Assembly: GCF_009724245.1 (NCBI RefSeq)
Contig: NZ_WNNK01000024.1
Coordinates: forward strand, 26,623 to 90,622
DNA: 64,000 bases
Source: Pseudomonas spelaei
GTDB taxonomy: Bacteria > Pseudomonadota > Gammaproteobacteria > Pseudomonadales > Pseudomonadaceae
Reading direction: 5' to 3'
The translations under genes were made by a program, and so were the position numbers. The notes beneath the pieces were generated by a model. That model saw nothing but the letters and a program-made list of their open reading frames with translations, searched no databases and was not told where the DNA came from. Each line of letters begins with the position of its first letter. Positions within the stretch are counted from its first letter, which is position 1. Positions 17,341 through 26,841 of the stretch are shown here, one piece after another.

Positions 17341-18516
17341 TTAGTGGGCCAATCCGCATGCGCGCAGCATGGTGCCGAGTTTGGTCTGGACTTCCGTCCA
17401 TTCGGAGTCGGGGCTTGAGGCTTCAACGATGCCTGCGCCGGCGAACAGGCGGACACGGTTGCGCTTGACGGTGCCGCAGCGAATCGTCACGACCCATTCG
17501 CCATTGCCCTGGGCATCGCACCAACCCACCATGCCGGTGAACAGTCCGCGCTCGAAGGGTTCGACGAAACGAATCAGGCGTCGGGCGCGCTCAGTGGGGA
17601 AGCCGCAGACGGCCGGCGTGGGATGCAGGCGGCAGGCAAGCTGCAAGGCCGAGACGGTCGGATCTGCCAGCGTGCCTTCGATGCGGGTGGAGAGGTGCCA
17701 GAGTGCGGGCGTACTGATGAGGGAAGGGCGTTGCGGCACATTCAACTGCGTGCACAGCTCCCCGAGTTGACTGACGATGTCTTGCGTCACGAAACCGTGT
17801 TCGTAGTGATCTTTTTCCGACGCTGACAGCCAGTCTGCATTGCGCCGGTCGGCTTCCGGGTCGGCCATGCGTTTGGCCGAGCCTGCCAAAGGGTTAGACA
17901 GAAAGCTCAGGCCTTCCTTGCGAACCAGCAACTCGGGGCTGACACCGATCAGCGTGGTGCCATCGGGCATTGGCACACGGAAGTGGTAGCCGCTCGGGTT
18001 CTGGGCCCGCAGGTTGTTCTGCATGGCGCTCACATCTACATCCTGGGCAAACACCAATTCTCGCTGCACCGAGAGCACGGCCTTGCGCACGTCGCTGTGG
18101 CGGAAGTTGACGATGGCGTGTTCCACCGCTCGCTTGAAGGCTTGCTCGTCCGGGATGTTTTTCTGCTCGATCAGCTCAGGCAGTGTTGTTGCGCCGATCT
18201 GCGCGCGGGTGTTTCGTGCTCGCCACTGCGCGTGTTCAGGGATGTAGAGGCACGAGGCTTCAGCGGGATCGAAAGGGATGGCGCCGACGATGATCGGGTT
18301 GCTCTGGCCCGCTTTGCGTGCTCGATCAAAGGCTTGCGCAACCGTTTTCTGGAACAGGCTGTTGGCGTCATCGCCGCCAATGGCAGGTGTTTCGATTCTC
18401 TGCAGCATCCCGGTGACTGCTAACTCGCGGTCGCCGGATGTGAATGAAAAACTCTGTTTTTCATCAACGACTTGCACCTCATCCATCTCGTTCGTTCTTA
18501 GGGTGCCCGTTCTCAT
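17341..18516 (-). CDS. pmsC: Isochorismate synthase (PmsC-like)
   Basis: 391 residues, chorismate-binding family of the EntC/DhbC/PchA type. Visible are GVSPELLVRKEG, LAGSAKRMADPEAD, the HPTPAVCGFPTERA active-site segment and ERGLFTGMVGWCDAQGNGEW. Converts chorismate to isochorismate for PmsB. First gene of the operon, divergent from the NRPS gene with a Fur-like box between. A start at 18486 is possible; neither has a strong ribosome binding site. Confidence 0.92.
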   Translation of the reverse strand: MRTGTLRTNEMDEVQVVDEKQSFSFTSGDRELAVTGMLQRIETPAIGGDDANSLFQKTVAQAFDRARKAGQSNPIIVGAIPFDPAEASCLYIPEHAQWRARNTRAQIGATTLPELIEQKNIPDEQAFKRAVEHAIVNFRHSDVRKAVLSVQRELVFAQDVDVSAMQNNLRAQNPSGYHFRVPMPDGTTLIGVSPELLVRKEGLSFLSNPLAGSAKRMADPEADRRNADWLSASEKDHYEHGFVTQDIVSQLGELCTQLNVPQRPSLISTPALWHLSTRIEGTLADPTVSALQLACRLHPTPAVCGFPTERARRLIRFVEPFERGLFTGMVGWCDAQGNGEWVVTIRCGTVKRNRVRLFAGAGIVEASSPDSEWTEVQTKLGTMLRACGLAH

Positions 18517-18559
18517 TTTGGGGGAAGCCTCCGTGGCCTATCGATCAAAAAATTAAGTC

Positions 18560-18578
18560 TTGAAATATAATCATTATC
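18560..18578. promoter_or_regulatory. Probable Fur box between pmsC and the NRPS gene
   Basis: TTGAAATATAATCATTATC matches the 19-base Fur consensus GATAATGATAATCATTATC at 14 positions, including the whole right half. It sits between the divergent starts at 18516 and 18632 and should repress both biosynthetic units in iron-replete cells. Confidence 0.75.
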
Positions 18579-18631
18579 GTTTCTAATAGGGGACGCTAAT
18601 CATTTAGATTTGTCAATCACATGAGTGAGCC

Positions 18632-21600
18632 ATGAGAGAGTTAACTTCAATGCAAGCCGCCTGTTGGATCGGGCGCACTGCTCATGCGTCTTTAGGGAGA
18701 GTTTCGGCTCATCTGTATGCCGAGTTCGATGGTCATGCCATTGATCTCGAGCGGCTTCGCAAGGCACTTGAACGGGTATGCCTGCTGCATCCAATGCTGC
18801 GGGTCAGGCTGAATGCAGAAGGGCTGCAATCCATTGCTGCGATGGACCAGTCACCGCCATTAGAGGTCGAAGATTTACGCTTGATGAATGAGCAGGAAGT
18901 GACGCAGCGCCTGCTCTGCAAACGTGAGGAATGGACTCATCAGCAGCTTGATCTGTGCCAGGGGCCAGGTGCACGGTTGTGCGTGAGTCTGCTGGCGGGT
19001 GATGACTTCCGCCTGCACGTCGATACGGACATGATCGCCATCGACCCTTCGAGTTTCCGCACGTTGATGGAAGACCTCGCACGCTTCTATGAGTACCCCG
19101 ACGCGCCGCTGCCACATACGCCATCTTTCTTCGACTGGTATGACAAAGCGCGTACCGATACCGCGCTCAAAACGGCCCGCGATCGGGACCGTCTCTGGTG
19201 GCGTGAGCGTCTGGCTGACATCGCGCCGGCGCCGACCTTGCCTTTTCTCGAGACCCAGCCGGATCAAGCGCATAGCGACCGATTAAGCACATGGCTTGGC
19301 CCGCAGGAGCGTCAGGCGTTACAACGCCTCGCCCGTGAACGCAGAGTGACCCTGTCCACCCTGATGATGGGTTTGTTTGCAGCAGTCCTCGGTGCGCAAA
19401 CAGGAGACAGGAGATTTCGTCTCAATGTCCCGACCTTCTGGCGCCCGCCGCTGGTGGGTGAGGTTGAGCGAATCGTCGGCGATTTTGCCAACGTACTGAT
19501 TCTCGATGTCGAGGCGGCCCAGAGCCCGGCCAAGTTGTGCACGCAACTGGCAGGCAAGATGATCGAATTGCTCGAACATTGCGCCTATCCGGGGGTGAAC
19601 CTGATGCGCGATCTGTCTCGCCATCATGGGTCGCCACAGCTGGCTCCCGTGGTCTTTACCGCCGCGTTGGATATGCCGGGCGCAGACCTTCTTTCTGAGC
19701 GCGTGCGGCGCGTATTGGGCCCAATGAACTGGGTGATTTCCCAAGGACCTCAGGTTGCGCTCGACGCGCAGATTGCCTGCGCCGACGGCGGCATCTTGAT
19801 CAATTGGGATATCCGTCTGGATGCGCTGCCGCGAGCCTGGGTATCGGACTTTTTCGACCGTTTCGTGGCGCTGGTGCGTGAGGTGGCTGTCTGCTCCGCT
19901 GTCCTGGACCAGCCGCTTTCTCAACCAGCAGTTGTCGAGAAGCCACTGACCGCCCTCCAGCAGGCCTATTTGCTTGGACGCAGCGCGCAGATGCCGCTGG
20001 GTGGCGTGGCCATGCAAGAGTTTCGCGAGTACCGCGGCGCTATGGATCCGGCTCTGCTGCGAAGCCGTTTGGCCGAGATGGTACAGCGCCACGAAAGCCT
20101 GAGAACACGGATCGATGCGCAGAAGCTCGTGCAGTTTGTCAGCGATGAGGTGCAGATAAACCTGGAGGAAGTCGACCTCACGGCCCTGTCGCCAGAAGCG
20201 GCGCTCAGCTATGTTGAAGAGCGCCGCGAGGCCTATGCGCATGCCTTGTTCGAGCTGGATCGTTCGCCCTGGAATGTCACGGTCTTCCGGCTTGCGGAAG
20301 GTCAATTGAGTGTCTTTGTACGCCTTGATGCATTGATCCTCGATGGACGATCGATCGCCACCCTTATGGTCGAGTTGTTCGACGGTGCAACGGGCGAGGA
20401 ACCGTTCACGCAGGTTGCATCCGAGCCAGAAGATTTCGTCAGTCAACGCAAGACCGATTCCACCTATTGGAAGGCCAAGCTCGCTGCGGTCAGCGGTGCG
20501 CCACGTCTGCCATGGATCACTCCACTGGATCAGGTGGGTGCCTCCCGCTATGAGCGACAGAGTCTGTTGGTGCCCAAAGCGGCGTTCGGTGCGTTCTGCA
20601 AGCTGGGTGCACGGCAGCGGCTGTTCAAGAACACCACGTTGATGGCGCTGGTGCTGGAAGTGCTGTCGCACTGGCTCGATGAGGGTGGTTTGTGTGTTGC
20701 GGTACCGGTTGCTCCGCAAACGAGCGGTGCCTTTGCCAATCGCTCAAGCTTTATTGCGGTCAATTGGAGCGCCGATCCAGAGGGCTTTGCCGAGCGGGCC
20801 GCCAAGCTGCAAGTGGATGTACTGGAAGGGCTGCAGCACCTGACCTTTTCGGGGGTGGACCTTGCTCGTTTGCTGTTCGAATCCCACGGCCCGGGCCCGG
20901 TGCTTCCCGTGGTGATTACCAACGGTTTTTCCTGGCCGGTCTCGGCAGCGGACAGCACCATGAGCCTGTGTGGCGGGCTGACCCAGACGCCACAGGTGGC
21001 GATGGATATTCGCTTCTCGGCCAACGCCGACGGCGCGTTGGTGTTCGATATCGACTATGCGCGCGCAGTGCTGGATCCGGCGGTGGTCAGCGATGTCTTG
21101 AGCGCAATCGAAAAGGCGATCAGCCAGGTTACGGAAAGCGGTGTTTTTGCCATTGATGCACCGGCGATCATCGAAAAGAGTCACTACCGGCTCAATAGCC
21201 AGGTCGCTGATGCGTGCCGCGAAGGCTTTCTCGGGCGGATCGCGACCCACATCTTTGACCGCACCCACACCAGGGTCGCCCTTGTCAGCGGTGATCGGCA
21301 AATCAGCTATGCCGAACTTGGCGACAGTGTGTGCCGCATCATCGCTGCATTGAAAACGCGCGGGCTGTCTCGTGGACAAGTCGTCGCCATCTGCCTGCCT
21401 CGCAGCCCGGAGCACACGATGGTGACATTGGCCTGCGCGCTGACAGGCGTGATCTGGGTCCCCATCGACGCGTCAGCGCCAGCCGAGCGGTTGCATTACC
21501 TGCTGGAAAACTGCCGGCCCGATCTGGTGGTGACTGCCCAACGTGAGTCTCTCGAACCTCCATCGGCAACGCCGGATGAACTATTGGCGGTGCAAGCCCA

Positions 21601-22987
21601 GGTTCCACCCGCACTGGATGACCTGTCGTTCAGCGACGCCCCGGCCTACTACCTCTACACCTCGGGCACCACCGGCAAGCCCAAATGCGTGGTCCTGAGC
21701 AACCGAGCCACTGCCAATGTCATCGGCAGCACCCTTGAACACTGGGCCGTGACCGAACGTGATGTGTTCATGTCCGTCACCCCGCTTCACCATGACATGT
21801 CGGTGTTTGACGTCTTGGGATGCCTGACGGCGGGGGCGACACTGGTGCTTCCCGGTGTGGGCGAGGAAAAGGACGCGGTGCGCTGGAACCAGTTGATTGC
21901 CCGGCATCAGGTGACGTTGTGGTGTTCGGTGCCTGCCATTCTGGAGATGCTCCTTTCTTGTCGCACCAGCCATGACCTGAAGAGCCTGCGTCTGATTGCC
22001 CAGGGCGGTGATTACATCAAGCCGGCCGTGATTGCCGAGTTGCGTGAGCTGTTGCCGTCATCTCGGTTGATTTCCCTGGGTGGGCCGACGGAAACCACCA
22101 TCTGGAGCATCTGGCACGACATCGAGGCGGATGACCGTGCGCTGATTCCCTATGGAAGGCCGCTGCCGGGTAACAGCTACTTCGTCCTTGACCCACGAGG
22201 TGAGCATTGCCCGGCGGGCGTTGTTGGCCGAATTCACACGGCGGGCGTCAATCTTGCGCTGGGGTACCTCGAAAACGGTGAGCTGACACAAAGCGAATTC
22301 GTGACCGTAGGTGATGAACATGGCCAAGCCGTTCGGGCCTTCCGTACCGGCGACTGCGGGCGCTACCGTCGCGACGGTACCTTGATCTTCGACAGTCGGG
22401 TCAACGGCTACGTGAAAGTTCGCGGTGTGCGGGTATCGCTCCCGGACATCGAGATAGAACTGATCAATCACCCGTCGGTCAGGCACGTATTGGTCGTGGA
22501 TTATGGCGAGCAGCGCCAGGGCGAAGTCTGCATCGGTGCGCTGTATGTCAGTCAGCAGGGTGGCGCAGAGTTGACCGCGTCCGAGCTACGCAACTACGCC
22601 CGCCAGCACCTGCCGCACTCCCATGTGCCCACGCGGTTCCTGAAGGTGGACGAATTACCGCTGTCGCAAAACGGCAAGCCTGATCGCCAGCGGGCCCGCA
22701 GCCTGCTTACGGCTCCGGCAAATGACGCAGCTGAACCTGTCGCGATGATCCAGTCGACCTCGCGCAACAAGGTGCTGGATATCTACTTGAGCGTACTGGG
22801 GCGCCCGCTGGCGGACGGCGCGAATGACGCGGTGGACTTCATCAGCCTGGGGCTGCGTCCCCAGCATTTGAAGGCGATCTCGGCACGGGTCCAGGAGGAT
22901 TTTTCGGTGCTTCTTTCACCGGGGCAACTCCTGCGCTGCCGCAATGCACAAGACGTTGAACGCCTGCTCATGGCCGAGGGTTCATGA
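18632..22987 (+). CDS. Siderophore NRPS: Cy-Cy-A with degenerate carrier domain (PmsG/AngR-like)
   Basis: 1451 residues. Two heterocyclisation domains are in tandem, each with DxxxxDxxS: DMIAIDPSS near residue 131 and DALILDGRS near 565. An adenylation domain follows (YTSGTTGKPKCVVLSNRA near 1008, GGPTETTIW, FRTGDCGRYRRDG). The C-terminal carrier-like region reads FISLGLRPQHLKAI near 1404 where a working carrier has GGxSL, so the phosphopantetheine serine is missing. It should select Cys or Thr, condense it with the salicyl group and cyclise to a thiazoline or oxazoline. The loss of the carrier serine parallels AngR of the anguibactin system, where AngM supplies the carrier. No thioesterase domain. 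Confidence 0.9.
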   Translation: MRELTSMQAACWIGRTAHASLGRVSAHLYAEFDGHAIDLERLRKALERVCLLHPMLRVRLNAEGLQSIAAMDQSPPLEVEDLRLMNEQEVTQRLLCKREEWTHQQLDLCQGPGARLCVSLLAGDDFRLHVDTDMIAIDPSSFRTLMEDLARFYEYPDAPLPHTPSFFDWYDKARTDTALKTARDRDRLWWRERLADIAPAPTLPFLETQPDQAHSDRLSTWLGPQERQALQRLARERRVTLSTLMMGLFAAVLGAQTGDRRFRLNVPTFWRPPLVGEVERIVGDFANVLILDVEAAQSPAKLCTQLAGKMIELLEHCAYPGVNLMRDLSRHHGSPQLAPVVFTAALDMPGADLLSERVRRVLGPMNWVISQGPQVALDAQIACADGGILINWDIRLDALPRAWVSDFFDRFVALVREVAVCSAVLDQPLSQPAVVEKPLTALQQAYLLGRSAQMPLGGVAMQEFREYRGAMDPALLRSRLAEMVQRHESLRTRIDAQKLVQFVSDEVQINLEEVDLTALSPEAALSYVEERREAYAHALFELDRSPWNVTVFRLAEGQLSVFVRLDALILDGRSIATLMVELFDGATGEEPFTQVASEPEDFVSQRKTDSTYWKAKLAAVSGAPRLPWITPLDQVGASRYERQSLLVPKAAFGAFCKLGARQRLFKNTTLMALVLEVLSHWLDEGGLCVAVPVAPQTSGAFANRSSFIAVNWSADPEGFAERAAKLQVDVLEGLQHLTFSGVDLARLLFESHGPGPVLPVVITNGFSWPVSAADSTMSLCGGLTQTPQVAMDIRFSANADGALVFDIDYARAVLDPAVVSDVLSAIEKAISQVTESGVFAIDAPAIIEKSHYRLNSQVADACREGFLGRIATHIFDRTHTRVALVSGDRQISYAELGDSVCRIIAALKTRGLSRGQVVAICLPRSPEHTMVTLACALTGVIWVPIDASAPAERLHYLLENCRPDLVVTAQRESLEPPSATPDELLAVQAQVPPALDDLSFSDAPAYYLYTSGTTGKPKCVVLSNRATANVIGSTLEHWAVTERDVFMSVTPLHHDMSVFDVLGCLTAGATLVLPGVGEEKDAVRWNQLIARHQVTLWCSVPAILEMLLSCRTSHDLKSLRLIAQGGDYIKPAVIAELRELLPSSRLISLGGPTETTIWSIWHDIEADDRALIPYGRPLPGNSYFVLDPRGEHCPAGVVGRIHTAGVNLALGYLENGELTQSEFVTVGDEHGQAVRAFRTGDCGRYRRDGTLIFDSRVNGYVKVRGVRVSLPDIEIELINHPSVRHVLVVDYGEQRQGEVCIGALYVSQQGGAELTASELRNYARQHLPHSHVPTRFLKVDELPLSQNGKPDRQRARSLLTAPANDAAEPVAMIQSTSRNKVLDIYLSVLGRPLADGANDAVDFISLGLRPQHLKAISARVQEDFSVLLSPGQLLRCRNAQDVERLLMAEGS

Positions 22988-23077
22988 GCCTGTCATGGAT
23001 TTTGATATGAACGCAGTGGCACGCCTGAGGGCGTGCTCGCTGCTAACCAAACAACAGTGCTTAGGGAGATGGATCGG

Positions 23078-24397
23078 ATGATGGATATACCCAATGTTGA
23101 TATTGCCGGCGTTGGCATAGGCCCCTTTAATCTGGGATTGGCCGCGTTACTGTCCAAGCATCCTGGCGTGACTGGTATTTTCCTGGACCGCAAGGCGGAG
23201 TTTCGCTGGCACGAAGGGCTTCTGTTGCCCGGCACCACACTCCAGGTTCCGTTTCTGGCGGACCTGGTGACGATGGCGGACCCCACGCATCAACTGAGTT
23301 ATCTGAACTACCTGCATCAGCACGATCGCCTGTACCCGTTCTATTACTACGAGAACTTTCAGGTGCCTCGCCGCGAGTACGACCATTACTGTCGCTGGGC
23401 GTCGCAGCAGCTGCCAGCCTGCCATTTCGGCGAGGACATCTGTGATGTGACGTATGACGCCAGCGCTGACCGATTCCTGATTGAAAGCCAGTCAGTGTCA
23501 GGCTTCAAACGTCATTATTACAGTCGAGACCTGGCGATTGGCGTCGGCACTGTGCCGCTGCTGCCTCAGTGGGCGCAGGTCAAGAGCACCGCGCCGGTCA
23601 TGCATTCGGCGGAGTTTGGCAAGCGCCAGGAACAGTTGTCGAAATGCCAACGGGTCACGGTTATTGGTTCCGGCCAAAGTGCGGCGGAATGCGTGTTGGC
23701 ATTGTTCAACGAGCTGACACCCGAGCGGATCGCGGCGGGGGCTTCGATTCGCTGGATCACACGCTCGCCGGGTTTCCATCCCATGGAGTATTCGAAACTG
23801 GGACAGGAGTGTTTTACACCGTCCTACATGGAGTACTTCCACAGTATTCCGAGGGAGCGCCGACGCGACATCGTTGCGGGGCAGGGGTTGTTGTACAAGG
23901 GCATCAGTTTTTCGACCATCGCTGACATCTACGACCTGATCTACGAACGCTCGATTGGCGGCGCGGATCCAGGCCTGACGTTGCTTTCCAATTGCGAGGT
24001 CGAGACCGTGGAGGATATCAACGGCACGCTGCGAATCGCCTACCGGCACCGTGAACTGGACCAGACCAGCACCCTCGAAGCCGATGCCATTGTCGCAGCC
24101 ACCGGTTATGGGCATGCCTGGCCGCAGTGGTTTGAAAGGCTCAAGGGCGTCGTACTCGAAACCGATGAATACGGTGACTGTATCGTCCAGGAGGATTTCA
24201 CGGCGCGCCGCTGTGATGCCGGCACGGGCCGTATCTTTGTGCAGAACGCGGAGATCTTCCAGCATGGCGTTGGTTCGCCGGACCTGGGGATTGCGGCCAT
24301 TCGCAATGCGACGATTGCCAACCAGTTACTCGGCCGACCGCACTACCGCTTGCCCAAGCGCTCATCGTTCCAGCGCTACGGGATGCATGAGGCGTAG
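23078..24397 (+). CDS. Histamine N-monooxygenase (lysine/ornithine N-hydroxylase family)
   Basis: 439 residues from the chosen start. FAD motif GVGIGPFNLGLAALL at the N-terminus, the PFLADLVTMADP segment typical of siderophore N-hydroxylases, the NADPH motif VTVIGSGQSAAECVLAL and ATGYG near the C-terminus. With a histidine decarboxylase in the locus, the substrate is most likely histamine, giving N-hydroxyhistamine for iron-chelating N-OH chemistry. AGGGAG at 23063-23068 is nine bases from the ATG at 23078, which I prefer over GTG 23033. It follows the NRPS by 90 bases. Confidence 0.9.
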   Translation: MMDIPNVDIAGVGIGPFNLGLAALLSKHPGVTGIFLDRKAEFRWHEGLLLPGTTLQVPFLADLVTMADPTHQLSYLNYLHQHDRLYPFYYYENFQVPRREYDHYCRWASQQLPACHFGEDICDVTYDASADRFLIESQSVSGFKRHYYSRDLAIGVGTVPLLPQWAQVKSTAPVMHSAEFGKRQEQLSKCQRVTVIGSGQSAAECVLALFNELTPERIAAGASIRWITRSPGFHPMEYSKLGQECFTPSYMEYFHSIPRERRRDIVAGQGLLYKGISFSTIADIYDLIYERSIGGADPGLTLLSNCEVETVEDINGTLRIAYRHRELDQTSTLEADAIVAATGYGHAWPQWFERLKGVVLETDEYGDCIVQEDFTARRCDAGTGRIFVQNAEIFQHGVGSPDLGIAAIRNATIANQLLGRPHYRLPKRSSFQRYGMHEA

Positions 24398-24407
24398 AGT
24401 CGATGTG

Positions 24408-24437
24408 CAGGGTCTTGGTAGCGTTACCAAGACCCTG
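24408..24437. terminator. Bidirectional hairpin between convergent genes
   Basis: A perfect 13-base stem (CAGGGTCTTGGTA with TACCAAGACCCTG) and a four-base loop, between the monooxygenase and the convergent NRPS gene. T runs are weak, so termination is inferred from the stem and position. Confidence 0.7.
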
Positions 24438-24446
24438 ATCGGAGGG

Positions 24447-26612
24447 TTATGTGCGGATATGGTCCAGGACGATGCTGGCTGCATCGGGCGTCGTGAACAA
24501 CGCGAACACCTGATCAATCGTCGCACTGAGGCGCGCCATCTGTTCTGCGCTGTAGCGGTCCGAACGGTAAGTGATGACCAGGCGCAGTGAGCGCTTGCCG
24601 TCGATCATGTTCTCCATGATCTCGAACTGAATGCCGAACATCGACTGGTTCTTGTCCGGGTCAATCTGCCGATAGCGGATCGTCCCGGCATCGGGCGTGC
24701 TCAAGGCGCCATTCAAGGCGTTGTTGGCGTGAATCTGGATGTACACGTCGAACAGCAGGCCGTCTGCCGCCGTCATGCCCAGGGCTTGTTGGATCTGCTC
24801 CATCGGTACATCGGCGTAAGCCATGGAGTCATTGATCAAGCGGGTGACGTTTTCAATCAGTGCGCCAACGGCCTGCCGGGGATCGAACTGCACGCGGTGC
24901 GCCACCATCGTGGTGAAGTAACCCACTGTCTCGTAAAACCCGGGGTCGGTTCGGCCGGAGGCGGACGTGCCGATCACCAGGTCCTTCAAGTCACCGAGCT
25001 TATGCAGGGACAGCGCAATGGCCGTATAGACCACGCCGAACAACGACGAGTTATTCCGTCTGGCGAAGGCGTACAGGCTATCGGTAAGGTCCTGGTCAGG
25101 TTTGATTTCGAACCACTGCGCTTTCGTCGACACCTCTTTGGCTGGCACGCTGGCGTGATGGTCAGGGGAGGGCAGTGTCAGGCCGCGGGTGGCATCGCGC
25201 AGCATGCTCGTCCAGTAGTCGAGATGCTGCTGATTGATGCCGGTGGCCTGTTCACGCAAGGCGAACTCATGGAATGACGGTGCAGGCGTTTCCCAGGTGG
25301 GCGCTTTGTCGGCGGCACGGGCAAGGTAGGCCTGAGCCAATTCTTCCATCATGACGTTGAGCGACCATTCATCAATCGCCATGTGATGCACCAGCAATGA
25401 CAGGGTTTGGCGCTGGCGTTGCGCGTCGTAAATGAAGCGCACCCTGAGGGGCAGTTCGCGGGTCAGGTCGAACTGATAAGTGGCTTCGCTTTTCAGCGTC
25501 GCACCCTGGCTTTCATGGCTTGGCCAGAACCACTTGTAGTCGGACAGTTGCGTGATCGGCACGATCTGCTGGTACGCGTCATTGTTCTCGAAGTGGAAGG
25601 TTGAGCGCAGGCTGGCGTGGCGTTTCAGCAGGTCGCAGAAGGCCTGCTCGAACAGCGCTTCATCCACCTTGTCGAGGAAGTCCAGGGCAAAGGGCAGGTT
25701 GAAAATCGTGCCGAACTCAAAGGCCACGTAAGCCCGTCCGAGAGAGGCCTGGGCCAGGGCGAAAGGTGCTTTTTGCACGTCTTGCGCCAGGCCCGTAGCA
25801 GAAGCGGTCTTGTCTTGAGCAATGACGTGGGCGCGCGATGCCAGGGCGGCTGCCGACGGCGCGCTGAAAAAGTCATTGAACTGGACTTCAATGCCATGGC
25901 TGCTCAACAGCTTGCCAATGATGCGGGTGGCCAGCAGCGAATGACCGCCAAAATCAAAGAAGTCATCGGTGAGTTGCATCTCGGGTTCTGCCAGGGCACC
26001 GCGGAACTCGCCAAGAATAATCGTCGCGACTTCGCTGTTGTTGGCCGCAGGCAGGGTGCTGGGCGCACTGGCCGGTGGCGATAGAACTTCGCCATCCGCC
26101 TGGCGGCGCAACCAGGGCGTGTCGCTGGCCGAGTGGCCTACATAGGCGCTCAAGACCCGGCAATACAGGTTGTCTTCCCGGCAGGTCTGGTCGAGGATCT
26201 GGTGGAGTACGAAGCCGAGGATAACGTCGTGCCCGGTTTGAATAATCAGTGCCTTGAACGGCGGCTGGCTTTGCGCATCCCATGGTGCCGTTTGCTGCGA
26301 GAGCAACTGCTCGGTGGCTTCAACGTCGGAGTGTGAGCGCATGATTTCAACGCAAGACTGCCAGTCATTGGCGTGCACTTTGTGCACTTCGCCGTCGTCG
26401 TTGAACTGATAGCGTGCATTCAGATCGGGCAGTGTTTCGATGACAGTCTTGATCGCCCGCTCGAGCCTTGAAAGGTCGATGTCGGCGTCGAACCGCCAGG
26501 CGCTGAAATGTTTGAGCGTACGTTCGGGGTATTGCTGCTGCAAGAGCCAGAAATGCTCTTCGTCACCTGAGACAGACAGTTTCGGTAACGAATCTGGATT
26601 GAGTTCCATCAT
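24447..26612 (-). CDS. Siderophore NRPS: partial condensation-carrier-condensation protein (AngM-like)
   Basis: 721 residues from the ATG at 26612. The first 180 look like half of a condensation domain (LKHFSAWRFDADIDLSRLER, VLHQILDQTC) without an HHxxxDG motif. Then comes an intact carrier domain with FFDFGGHSLLATRIIG near residue 220. The rest is a condensation domain with HHMAIDEWS near 407. In anguibactin synthesis AngM offers its carrier for the amino acid and its condensation domain joins the cyclised acyl chain to N-hydroxyhistamine, which also releases the product. The same role fits here. It is on the opposite strand from the other NRPS and starts from the divergent promoter region shared with the sigma factor. 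Confidence 0.88.
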   Translation of the reverse strand: MMELNPDSLPKLSVSGDEEHFWLLQQQYPERTLKHFSAWRFDADIDLSRLERAIKTVIETLPDLNARYQFNDDGEVHKVHANDWQSCVEIMRSHSDVEATEQLLSQQTAPWDAQSQPPFKALIIQTGHDVILGFVLHQILDQTCREDNLYCRVLSAYVGHSASDTPWLRRQADGEVLSPPASAPSTLPAANNSEVATIILGEFRGALAEPEMQLTDDFFDFGGHSLLATRIIGKLLSSHGIEVQFNDFFSAPSAAALASRAHVIAQDKTASATGLAQDVQKAPFALAQASLGRAYVAFEFGTIFNLPFALDFLDKVDEALFEQAFCDLLKRHASLRSTFHFENNDAYQQIVPITQLSDYKWFWPSHESQGATLKSEATYQFDLTRELPLRVRFIYDAQRQRQTLSLLVHHMAIDEWSLNVMMEELAQAYLARAADKAPTWETPAPSFHEFALREQATGINQQHLDYWTSMLRDATRGLTLPSPDHHASVPAKEVSTKAQWFEIKPDQDLTDSLYAFARRNNSSLFGVVYTAIALSLHKLGDLKDLVIGTSASGRTDPGFYETVGYFTTMVAHRVQFDPRQAVGALIENVTRLINDSMAYADVPMEQIQQALGMTAADGLLFDVYIQIHANNALNGALSTPDAGTIRYRQIDPDKNQSMFGIQFEIMENMIDGKRSLRLVITYRSDRYSAEQMARLSATIDQVFALFTTPDAASIVLDHIRT

Positions 26613-26671
26613 GGAAATTTCCCGCCTTATCAAACTGAACAGTAAGAAGTAGAGATGGCACGAAGTGCCGA

Positions 26672-26715
26672 CAGACCGATCCTCGGTCTGCTGTAACGCC
26701 CAGGAGTCCGGGCGT
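26672..26715 (-). promoter_or_regulatory. Two hairpins in the leader of the AngM-like gene
   Basis: CAGACCGA pairs with TCGGTCTG (26672-26690), and ACGCCC pairs with GGGCGT (26696-26715). Both lie between the probable Fur-controlled promoter and the start at 26612. Function unknown. Confidence 0.4.
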
Positions 26716-26769
26716 CAGAGAAGGTGCAAGCAGGTCGCATTGCAGGGGCTCTATGAACGCCGTATGATA

Positions 26770-26788
26770 TTAAATAATAATCATACCT
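26770..26788. promoter_or_regulatory. Probable Fur box between the AngM-like gene and the sigma factor
   Basis: TTAAATAATAATCATACCT matches the Fur consensus at 11 of 19 positions, with an intact TAATCAT core in an AT-rich stretch. It is in the divergent promoter region. Confidence 0.6.
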
Positions 26789-26841
26789 ATTCGCATTAGT
26801 CAAAAATTGATCGCGGATGTCATCGTCTCAGGAGAGGTGTT

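Noticed and set aside
19319..20719. 466-codon minus-strand frame over the NRPS gene
   Set aside because: Antisense to the Cy domains; no family motif and no start signal.
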